From: Nitrospira tepida
GTDB lineage: Bacteria > Nitrospirota > Nitrospiria > Nitrospirales > Nitrospiraceae
Assembly: GCF_947241125.1 (NCBI RefSeq)
Contig: NZ_OX365700.1
Coordinates: forward strand, 4,064,461-4,128,460
DNA: 64,000 nt
Direction of reading: 5' to 3'
Numbering within the stretch: position 1 is the first letter of the stretch; each line of letters opens with the position of its first letter. The position numbers and the translations under genes are program-made. The notes under the pieces are model-generated. The model made no database searches, was not told the origin of the DNA, and saw nothing but the letters and a program-made list of their open reading frames with translations. Positions 57,390 to 64,000 of this stretch are shown here, in pieces.

Positions 57390-57767
57390 TCAGCCCTCCC
57401 GCTCACTGCAGGGATCCCGCACGGCGGTGCGGAGCCTGTCGATAACATCCTGTTTCTTGATCTCGGCCAGGGCATGCCGGCGCGAACACATCTGCCGCAC
57501 GAACCCGGCCGTCATATCGGCCGTGACGCCGAGGATCGTGAGGTCCGGATACACGGCCAGCAACTGACTGCAGAGTCCCGGCTCTTGCGTTCCCTCATGC
57601 GCGAGAATCACGGCATCGGCCTTGGTCCTCCCCGCCTCTTGCAGAATTTTCATGGGGCCCCGGCAGTCGCCCACGATCTCCATGTCTTCTTGTTCCTCCA
57701 CCAGATTGCGAATGTCGTCCGGAAGCATCAGGGGATGGTTCGCCAGCAATATTCGGATCTTCTCCAC
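57390..57767 (-). CDS. receiver-only response-regulator-like protein, phosphosite missing
   Basis: 125 residues from a GTG at 57767 with GGAGG 5 nt upstream; an ATG at 57827 would add 20 residues. It starts VEKIRILLANHPLMLPDDIR and folds like a receiver (MEIVGDCRGPMKILQEAGRT, then AVYPDLTILGVTADMTAGFV). At the position of the phosphoacceptor Asp it reads VILAHEG, and no HTH domain follows. The neighbouring regulator at 24751-25425 has a similarly changed site. Located 96 nt upstream of the sheath gene and in the same direction, it could control the eCIS operon through protein contacts, or be an unrelated relic. Confidence 0.65.
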   Translation of the reverse strand: MEKIRILLANHPLMLPDDIRNLVEEQEDMEIVGDCRGPMKILQEAGRTKADAVILAHEGTQEPGLCSQLLAVYPDLTILGVTADMTAGFVRQMCSRRHALAEIKKQDVIDRLRTAVRDPCSEREG

Positions 57768-57872
57768 CTTTACCTCCGGGCGAAGCCGTCGCCCCTTGGT
57801 ATAGAGCGATTGGTTGATCGAGCCCATAGACCCTGGTACTGATTCGGGTCTAGAGGGAGCGGCAAAGAAGGT

Positions 57873-58226
57873 CTAGCCCGCATTATTCATGACGATTCGT
57901 GGCGTTCCACCCGTTGCATGAGAGGCGCAACGGGTACCCGGCAGTCGCCAGGCGTTGGACCCATTGCATGGAAAAGCGCAATGGGTGCCCCCAAGCACAG
58001 CCGCGAAGAACCAAGGCGTACTTGAAACAGTACGTCGAGGGGCGCACGGCGCGATGAATAAAAGAGCGCCACGTCTGTGCGCGCCGCCGAGTTGGTGAGG
58101 CGGCCGGACCCGAGCGGCGAGCACGCCCGCCATCAGGCTCTGTCGCAGCGGCGAATCGGGGCGCCCGTTGCTCCTCTGTTGCAATGGGCCAAAGCAGCAG
58201 AAGCGTTCATGAATAATGCGGGCTAG
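57873..58226. repeat. 354-bp MITE-like palindromic element (full copy)
   Basis: The ends are a perfect 20-bp inverted repeat, CTAGCCCGCATTATTCATGA at 57873-57892 and its complement at 58207-58226. Inside are stems ACCCGTTGC/GCAACGGGT (57909-57935) and ACCCATTGC/GCAATGGGT (57959-57986) and a similar stem near the right end (about 58161-58190). A leftward frame of 103 codons fits inside the element, but it has no ribosome site; I treat it as non-coding. It has no transposase, so it would move with a helper enzyme. A shortened, inverted copy is at 27594-27687, beyond the other end of the eCIS operon. Confidence 0.82.
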
Positions 58227-58419
58227 GAAAGGGAGGCTTGAACTGAATTCTGAGGAGTGCGCGACGCTTTTCCGATAGACGAAAGTCAGGATGCAGATAG
58301 GCCTAATTGGCCCTTACTCAGTGACTTATGGTCGGCACGAAATAGGGGATGCTCTTCCGGGGCTGGGACAGGCACCGCCCAAGTCAGCGGAACCAATCCC
58401 CTCGACTCCATGCGCGAGA

Positions 58420-58470
58420 GCACATTGCATTTTCCCTGGAATGGGTCGTGATGCAACGAGTGCAATGTGC
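58420..58470. terminator. inverted repeat next to the stop of the CHAT gene
   Basis: GCACATTGCA (58420-58429) and TGCAATGTGC (58461-58470) are perfect 10-bp complements with a 31-bp loop, starting 5 nt after the stop of the leftward CHAT gene. There is no T-run. It may be a terminator or an RNA hairpin. Confidence 0.4.
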
Positions 58471-58474
58471 CGGG

Positions 58475-61400
58475 CTAGCTCCGGACTTTCAGCACGAAAT
58501 CCGGACTGCCATAATGGATGTAGTCCGCCCAATCGAGAAACCGGTGCTCTTTCAGGGTCTGGCGCGCCGCCAAGAGAGACCGGGCCACCGACTGGCCTTC
58601 GATCAGTTGGCCGTACAATGTCTTGGCGAACTCCTCCGCCGGTTCATCGCCCACGGGCCAATAGGTCCCCACATAGGTCGCCGCCCCTCCGCGCAGGAAC
58701 GCCTCGGCAAAGCTGACCGAGACTTCCAGCGGATCGGCCATCGGCGACGCTTCCTTCCGGCTCGACGCTCGTTTTCTCCTTGGCGTTTTGGGCCGCCACA
58801 CCCGCACCCGCCCCGCTTCACAGGCGTTGAAAAAGGCCATGCTCGGCAGCGTGGGAAGCGACATCAGGTCCGGCCCGGTCAGGATCTCGTCGCCGTGGCA
58901 CACAATCCCGCTCTGGCTCAGGTCGGTACGATCATAATAGGCATGTCCCGCATAGTGCACGACATCGTATCGGCCCCCCTTCAACTCCGCGAGCAGGCGG
59001 GCTCTGGTCGCCTGCTGCTCCCTCACGACCGTCAGCTCCACCCCCCGTTGGGCTTTCAGCACCTCTTCAACCAGCTTGCCTTCCGCCGCCGCGCCGGCTA
59101 GGTCTTGCGTCGGATTGACCACCAAGAGCACCCGCAAGATGGCATCCTGCCGCTGTTCCTCCCGCCACTTGGCCACCGAGAGATTCGAGGCGAGATAGCG
59201 ACGGCTGATCCCCTGCAATAAGGCCGGACTCTTTCCATCGATCACCAAGGTTTCCCAGGGAATGCGGGAGGCCGCCAGGTCGTGCACCACGACGAGATGG
59301 CGATCTTCCAGACCGGGACTCGCCAAGACCTCTTGAATCTTGGGATGGAGCACCAGTTGTCCCAGCTTCTTTCCGTAGGCGGTCAGTTCCTCCTCGTTCT
59401 TGACCTTGAGCCGCCCGCCACCCGTTACTGCGAGATGCGCTTCAAGCTCGGCCTTCGGAGGGATGGCGTCCTCCGTAATAATGGCGGCGCGGCCGCCCGC
59501 GGTCAGCACCGCCGCCTGAAACACCGTCGAGTCCGGCGCGCTGGGCAGTTGGCGGACGAACAAATAGACGGGATCTTCTCCCCGCCCGGAGACCAAGGCT
59601 CGCGCCCCTTCCATCGCCGACACATCCAACGGCGGGAAGACCTCCTCGTTGATCGTCAGCTCGGCGCCCTGGAACAGGGGCGTGCTGGCCAAGTCGTACA
59701 CGGTGCGTTTCAATTCCTCATAGCGCGCCTCGTCCCGTTCGCACAGGATGACGCGACGGAACCGCTGCCCGCGATCGGCATCCTGGAGCGCCTTGAGGAA
59801 GCCGGCGAACATCTGCTTGACCACGGCGGCCACGCTCGATCCGGTGCTGCCGCCCAGAATCACGGTCGCGAACTCCTCAACCCGCGCGCGCAGGAAGACC
59901 CGCAGGACGTTCTCGGACACCAGTTCCTGCATATCCGGCGTGAATCGGTCGAAGGTGCCCATGCCGGCCAGCATGATCATTTCCGTTCGCAAGCTCGCTC
60001 GATTGACCGGCATCAGGAAGGTCTCCCCGACCACGCCGGTAAACATGCGTCGTTCCGTAAACTCCCGAATCATCCCGCCCAAGCGGTCGTCCAAAGCCCG
60101 CGCGGCCCCGGTCGGAGTCACTTCCTGGAAAATGCCGAGGACGCAGGCCCGCGTGTCCACGTCGGCGATATTGCCCTTCACGAGCGTGACATCCAACTCT
60201 CGTTGGTACCGACGCCCCACCACAAGGTTTTCGAACCGCGCCGTGCCCTCCGGGACCGCCTGGGCCTGGGCCGCTCGCCGGCCGATCGGCGCCGGCGGCG
60301 CCGCCACCTCCGCCAAGGCCACCCGGATGTCACGCGCGGTCAATTGCTTGCCGCGTCGCCCTTCATAGACGTTCTGCCGCAGCTCTGCGCCCCGCAGCAC
60401 CCGGACGGCCGCTCCTCGCGGCGGGCTCCATTGCGTCATCACCCGCTGCGGCGCGGTCCCGTTAAGAATCGAGACCACCGCATCGCGCACGATGCCGTTG
60501 TTCGGAAGGCTGCCGTGGCTCTCCTCGACATAGTACGTCGGCACATCCTCAAGCCTCGCGAAATCCAGGGGGACGGTCCCGTCTCCGGCTCTCGAGACTT
60601 CATAGGCGAAGTCTCCGTTTTCGATCCGCATGCCGGTGATCGTGTCTTGGTTCACCCCCGCGATGAGCACGAACCGCTTGTCGCCCGAAGCCAGCTTGGC
60701 ATGGACCGGCTCGATGGCGCGAAGCAGGTCCGCGCGAGGGCGCGGGCCGGTGGTCGGCCAGGTCGCCTCGTCGTACAGATTGACCGCGCTGAACTTTTCT
60801 TTCCACGGCATCATCTGGTACAGCCCGGGAAACGTCGAGAAGACGTCCGATGCCAGTTCCTCGGGGCCGTGCGCGAGATCGAACGCCGCCACTTTCTTGA
60901 CCACGTCGTACGTTCCGCGAAGCGCCTGAGGGATGGCAAACGACCCATAGTTCGGCGTGCCGAGCATGATCAGGCGCTCGACATTGGCCGCCCCGGCCTT
61001 GAGGGCCGCTCGCGCGACGAGGCCGCCCATGCTGTGGGCCACGAGATGGACCGGTTTCTGTTCGTCATTGATCCGCTTGGCAAACTTCGCTCCCAGCGAG
61101 GGGAGATCGCGTCGCCAGTCGTAGGGGTGAAAGTCCGCGTCAAACCCCGCGGCGCGCAAGGAAAGCTTGATCATCAGATATGCAAACAGGAGCACGCCGA
61201 GCGGCACCACGTCGTCCTTGCCCTGGTCCAACGCCAGCTCGTTCAGCTCTCCGGCAAGAATCCCGATCGGATCGATCCAAATCACATCGTCGAGCAACAG
61301 CCGCTTGCGGCCCAGCTTGGACCCCATGATTCCCGGCAAGATGAACACGCGAGGCCCCCCGCGAACCGAGCGCGCGGAAGCCTGGCGGGCCAGATCGCGA

Positions 61401-61591
61401 AGCTCCTGGTAGTTCTCTTCGCCGAAGTACTCTTCCAGCGCGCCCCGATATTCTCCGGTCGACAGCGCGCGCTCGACCGCATCGTCCGCGAGCGCGTAGC
61501 CGGCGAACTCACGTTGCGCGAGAGCGCCGTCCACCTTTCGGAGTTTCGCGCCGGCTCTTGAGCGAGCCGATCGCCTTTGTCGCTTCTTCAT
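58475..61591 (-). CDS. lipase / M17-N-like / CHAT protease fusion
   Basis: 1038 residues. Part 1 (about 75-370) is an LCAT-like alpha/beta hydrolase: VFILPGIMGSKLG, VHLVAHSMGGLVARAAL with the nucleophile Ser near 184, and a later DGTVPLDFARL and ESHGSLPNN with Asp and His. Part 2 (about 440-620) resembles the N-terminal macro-like domain of M17 aminopeptidases (DVTLVKGNIADVDTRACVLG). Part 3 (about 750-1035) is a CHAT caspase-like protease with His in VVHYAGHAYY (about 880) and Cys in AFFNACEAGR (about 921). It sits 95 nt downstream of a caspase gene in the same direction. A lipase joined to a cysteine protease suggests a toxic enzyme switched on by cleavage; that is inference. Start supported by GGAAGGAATGAGCG. 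Confidence 0.82.
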   Translation of the reverse strand: MKKRQRRSARSRAGAKLRKVDGALAQREFAGYALADDAVERALSTGEYRGALEEYFGEENYQELRDLARQASARSVRGGPRVFILPGIMGSKLGRKRLLLDDVIWIDPIGILAGELNELALDQGKDDVVPLGVLLFAYLMIKLSLRAAGFDADFHPYDWRRDLPSLGAKFAKRINDEQKPVHLVAHSMGGLVARAALKAGAANVERLIMLGTPNYGSFAIPQALRGTYDVVKKVAAFDLAHGPEELASDVFSTFPGLYQMMPWKEKFSAVNLYDEATWPTTGPRPRADLLRAIEPVHAKLASGDKRFVLIAGVNQDTITGMRIENGDFAYEVSRAGDGTVPLDFARLEDVPTYYVEESHGSLPNNGIVRDAVVSILNGTAPQRVMTQWSPPRGAAVRVLRGAELRQNVYEGRRGKQLTARDIRVALAEVAAPPAPIGRRAAQAQAVPEGTARFENLVVGRRYQRELDVTLVKGNIADVDTRACVLGIFQEVTPTGAARALDDRLGGMIREFTERRMFTGVVGETFLMPVNRASLRTEMIMLAGMGTFDRFTPDMQELVSENVLRVFLRARVEEFATVILGGSTGSSVAAVVKQMFAGFLKALQDADRGQRFRRVILCERDEARYEELKRTVYDLASTPLFQGAELTINEEVFPPLDVSAMEGARALVSGRGEDPVYLFVRQLPSAPDSTVFQAAVLTAGGRAAIITEDAIPPKAELEAHLAVTGGGRLKVKNEEELTAYGKKLGQLVLHPKIQEVLASPGLEDRHLVVVHDLAASRIPWETLVIDGKSPALLQGISRRYLASNLSVAKWREEQRQDAILRVLLVVNPTQDLAGAAAEGKLVEEVLKAQRGVELTVVREQQATRARLLAELKGGRYDVVHYAGHAYYDRTDLSQSGIVCHGDEILTGPDLMSLPTLPSMAFFNACEAGRVRVWRPKTPRRKRASSRKEASPMADPLEVSVSFAEAFLRGGAATYVGTYWPVGDEPAEEFAKTLYGQLIEGQSVARSLLAARQTLKEHRFLDWADYIHYGSPDFVLKVRS

Positions 61592-61686
61592 CGCTCATTC
61601 CTTCCCAAGCCAAAGCGGCCATCGCCCGTGCCATCGACGGCCCGCGTCGTTCCCTGCCTCACGCCGGTCGTGGTGTCGCGGTTCAC

Positions 61687-62529
61687 TTAACTCTCCGACG
61701 ACAGGAACGGTCGGTCGAACTTGCCCTTGTTCCCTTCGAGCTGTGGCACCTGGTCGTAGTTTCCTTTGAGCTTGGCCGATGTCCGCTTGTGCAGCTCCCG
61801 GTAGCTGAGCCGGCCCTTCGCCTCCTTGATGCTCTCGACGAGATAGTACGTAAGCGCACCGTTGTACGAGCCCTTGATGAACGCATCGGCGGAGGTTTGC
61901 GTATCGCGGCAACCGGTGACCAGCAGCTCGCAGATGTCCGCATGCACCACATCGCTCTTTTTTCGCTTGGCCCGTGGCGAGGCCCGAAGCTCGCCTTTGA
62001 CCGCGCCGCGCAGCCTGCGGCCGGACTCTGTCGCGACCAGATCCCAGGGGCTGGGCAGGTACCGTTCCTTGATCGGCGCATCCGGCGGCAGGAACGCGCG
62101 GGTGTTCGTGCCGGAGTGACAGCAATCCATGATGACAGTCAGCGCCACACCGGCCCGCAGCTTGTTGAAAGTCTTTCTGAGCCAGTCGTCCCGGAGGGGA
62201 TCTTTCCAGTCCAAGTCGGTCGGACAGAGGATTTCATCCCGTTTATCGGCCTCATCTCCGTCATCGTCCGGCACATTGGAACCATGTCCCGAATAGTGCA
62301 GCAGGAGCACGTCCCCTTTCTTCGCGCCCGAGATCAGCTTGGCAATGGCTTTTTCCATAGCCGTCTTCGTGGCGGCATAATCGGTCAACGTCACGATGTC
62401 TTTTGCGGCAAACCCATAATAGGTCGTCAGGACCCCTTGCAGGTTGCGCACATCGTTCACGCACCCGCGTAGGTCCGCTCCCGGCACCCGATACTTGTTG
62501 ATTCCGATCAGGACGGCGCGTCGTGCCAT
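61687..62529 (-). CDS. caspase-family (C14) cysteine protease, metacaspase-like
   Basis: 280 residues from the ATG at 62529, which has AAGGAGGTGACC directly before it. It starts MARRAVLIGINKYRVPGADL followed by RGCVNDV; catalytic His82 is in LLLHYSGHGS and Cys137 in VIMDCCHSGT. Residues 185-215 form a basic loop (RASPRAKRKK) where processing could occur. No extra repeat or TM domain. Metacaspase-type enzymes cleave after Arg/Lys, often upon calcium or signal binding. As the first gene of a pair with the lipase-CHAT gene it may activate that protein. Confidence 0.88.
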   Translation of the reverse strand: MARRAVLIGINKYRVPGADLRGCVNDVRNLQGVLTTYYGFAAKDIVTLTDYAATKTAMEKAIAKLISGAKKGDVLLLHYSGHGSNVPDDDGDEADKRDEILCPTDLDWKDPLRDDWLRKTFNKLRAGVALTVIMDCCHSGTNTRAFLPPDAPIKERYLPSPWDLVATESGRRLRGAVKGELRASPRAKRKKSDVVHADICELLVTGCRDTQTSADAFIKGSYNGALTYYLVESIKEAKGRLSYRELHKRTSAKLKGNYDQVPQLEGNKGKFDRPFLSSES

Positions 62530-62607
62530 GGTCACCTCCTTGTGCAAGGCCGCATCGCGACGGCAGGATACGGTTCATGTCCGGCTAAGTCAACGACTGC
62601 TTCGGCA

Positions 62608-62623
62608 GGAATACGTGTATTCC
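62608..62623. promoter_or_regulatory. 7-2-7 palindrome upstream of the caspase gene
   Basis: GGAATAC-GT-GTATTCC, arms perfect over 7 bp with a 2-bp centre, 79 nt before the caspase ATG. The 7-2-7 geometry is that of NarL-family binding sites in other bacteria, and the half-site resembles the GTATC/GATAC palindromes elsewhere in the window. A candidate operator for the caspase-CHAT operon. Confidence 0.4.
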
Positions 62624-62746
62624 CCTGACCCTTACAGTCACGAGAGCAGGCGAAGAAGTGGCGCTCAGAAGAGACTTCGTAGCCGTCAGGAGAGGATTCA
62701 CAGCCACCGAGTATCGCGGAGGCCTATGGGTGGGGAGCGGGGCCGG

Positions 62747-63937
62747 CTAATTGACCTTGATGATGAGGCACTTCAGGTAACGGGTCTCAGGCATGGACAA
62801 GCGCACCGGATGGTCCGGGCCGGCTCCGCGCCGCTCGATGATCTCGATTCGTTTCCTTGCCTGCCTGGCCGCCGCCTCCACCGCGGCACAGAGATCGCCT
62901 TCGCTCACATGATGAGAGCAGGAACAAGTGACCAGGAGCCCGCCGGGACGGATCAGATTCAGCGCCAGCCCATTGATGTGTCGATAGCCCTCGACCGCCC
63001 GGCCCCGGACGGATCGGCTTTTGGCGAAGGCCGGCGGGTCGAGAATCACCAGATCGAACCGCCGCCGCGACCGGCCGAGTCGTTTCAATGCCTGCTGCGC
63101 GTCGGCCTGGCGATACTCACAGATCTGCGCCACCCCGTTCAGCTCGGCATGGAACCTGGCCGACTCCACGGCGGATCGGCTCACGTCCAAGCCTGACACG
63201 GAACGGGCGCCTCCCAGGGCTGCATGGGTACCGAAGGCGCCGGTATGACAGAAGGCATCCAGGACATCCCGCTCCTTGGCCAGGGCGGCGACGGCCAGCC
63301 GGTTGTTGCGTTGATCGCAAAACCAACCCGTCTTCTGTCCCCGCTCGATATCCACAAGAAATCGAGCCGGCCCCTCGGTGATCTCGACGCGAAGCGGCCC
63401 TTCACCGCGAAGAAACCCCCGTTCCAGAGGGAGCCCTTCGTGAGCGCGCGCCGGCGCGTCGTTCCGGAGATAGATCGCCTCCGCACCAGTGTGGCGGAGC
63501 AAGACTTCTCCTAACTCCTCGCGCCGTTGATCCATGCCGACCGTCAAGGTCTGCATGACCAGGACCAGCCCGTAGCGATCGACGATCAATCCCGGCAATC
63601 CATCCCCTTCCGAATGGACGAGCCGATAGGCGGTGGTGCCGGAAATGACAGAACGGCGACGCGCCACTGCTTCGGCGATCCGGTGATCCCAGAAGGAGGC
63701 GTCGATGGTTTCGTGACCGGACGTGAGGAGCCGCACACGGAGCTTCGACTGGGGACTATAGAGGCCCTGTCCGCACCAATGCCCGTCTTGGGCGGTGACC
63801 ATGACTAGGTCTCCGGGCTTCAGATCTCCCGAGATGGAATCGATGTCCCCCTCGTAGATCCAGAGGTGGCCGGCCAGAATCCGCCGCTCGCAACCGGCGC
63901 GGAGTCGGACGGACGCCGTCTCGCTCTTGCCTTTCAA
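62747..63937 (-). CDS. rlmI: class I SAM-dependent 23S rRNA (cytosine-C5) methyltransferase, RlmI-type
   Basis: 396 residues from a TTG at 63937 with GGAGGG 5 nt before it. An N-terminal PUA-like domain (about 5-75, AGHLWIYEGDIDSISGDLKP) precedes a linker and a Rossmann methyltransferase with VLDAFCHTGAFGTHAAL, GLDVSRSAVESARFHAELNG, and the catalytic LVILDPPAFAKSR and LLVTCSCSHHV, whose Cys is the nucleophile. RlmI methylates C1962 of 23S rRNA in E. coli. The gene is separate from the caspase operon (217 bp gap). Confidence 0.92.
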   Translation of the reverse strand: MKGKSETASVRLRAGCERRILAGHLWIYEGDIDSISGDLKPGDLVMVTAQDGHWCGQGLYSPQSKLRVRLLTSGHETIDASFWDHRIAEAVARRRSVISGTTAYRLVHSEGDGLPGLIVDRYGLVLVMQTLTVGMDQRREELGEVLLRHTGAEAIYLRNDAPARAHEGLPLERGFLRGEGPLRVEITEGPARFLVDIERGQKTGWFCDQRNNRLAVAALAKERDVLDAFCHTGAFGTHAALGGARSVSGLDVSRSAVESARFHAELNGVAQICEYRQADAQQALKRLGRSRRRFDLVILDPPAFAKSRSVRGRAVEGYRHINGLALNLIRPGGLLVTCSCSHHVSEGDLCAAVEAAARQARKRIEIIERRGAGPDHPVRLSMPETRYLKCLIIKVN

Positions 63938-63954
63938 CGAGACCCTCCGAGGAG

Positions 63955-64000
63955 CTACGGGGAATGGACGGGCGGCGGAGGCGTCACGAGCGGCGCCTCC
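63955..64000 (-). CDS. possible C-terminal end of a gene running in from the right edge
   Basis: In the leftward frame the last codons read APLVTPPPPVHSP followed by TAG at 63957-63955. Proline-rich C-termini like this are common, but the visible piece is only 14 codons, so this is a weak suggestion. Confidence 0.2.
   Translation of the reverse strand, partial: EAPLVTPPPPVHSP

Noticed and set aside
57873-58184. 103-codon - strand frame inside the palindromic element
   Set aside because: It coincides with a repeat element with internal stems, has no ribosome site, and starts and ends in repeat sequence. Probably a recurring false gene in genomes that carry the element.
59282-61561. 759-codon + strand frame over the lipase-CHAT gene
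   Set aside because: Antisense shadow with His/Arg/Asp-rich composition; the - strand has the lipase and CHAT motifs.

Overview
The window is a GC-rich bacterial chromosome segment of about 64 kb with no rRNA, tRNA or CRISPR array that I can see. Gene style and content suggest a Nitrospira-like (Nitrospirota) bacterium: many genes of unknown function, atypical receiver proteins, a chromosomal contractile-injection locus and short interspersed palindromic elements. That placement is an inference from general resemblance, not a database match.

Layout. 1-4.3 kb: the N-terminal part of a DDE/integrase-type transposase cut by the window edge, a two-helix membrane protein, three very small proteins (two clearly membrane-spanning) and an unusual ClpX. 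4.4-12.9 kb: a carbohydrate block with phosphoglucomutase, a GT4 glycosyltransferase, a glycogen-debranching-type hydrolase and two paralogous MFS exporters. 13-20.4 kb: a BON-domain protein with a Lys/Glu-rich tail, a subtilase with a P-domain, a DRGH-type nuclease, an ATP/ADP-translocase-like transporter and an amidase-SH3 protein. 20.4-24.7 kb: a conflict-type island on the + strand made of a short DUF4062 protein, a SLOG protein with a four-helix membrane domain, a protein with two TIR domains around a third Rossmann-like domain, and a TIR-TPR protein. 24.7-27.6 kb: a NarL-type regulator and an overlapping ATP-grasp gene pair.

27.7-57.3 kb: one long leftward operon for an extracellular contractile injection system (eCIS). 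In order of transcription it encodes sheath, tube, a zinc-ribbon gp26-like protein, a disordered protein, a DUF4255 cap, an AAA+ ATPase, two small unknowns, four DUF4157 cargo-type proteins, two tube/LysM adaptors, a split VgrG (gpD-like and gpV-like), a PAAR-like tip, gp25, two gpJ-type baseplate proteins, a gpI/beta-helix protein and a DUF6519/Ig-like protein. Most of these genes overlap by 4 nt. Copies of one palindromic element lie in opposite orientation at the two ends (27594-27687 and 57873-58226). A receiver-only protein sits just upstream of the sheath gene.

58.4-63.9 kb: a leftward pair encoding a caspase-family protease followed by a 1038-residue lipase / M17-N-like / CHAT-protease fusion, then an RlmI-type 23S rRNA methyltransferase.

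The most interesting parts are (i) the TIR/SLOG membrane-effector island, (ii) the eCIS with four cargo proteins that share one N-terminal module but carry unrelated C-terminal domains, two of them M35-like metallopeptidases, (iii) the caspase plus lipase-CHAT operon, and (iv) a tandem palindrome GTATC-N6-GATAC found in two separate intergenic regions.
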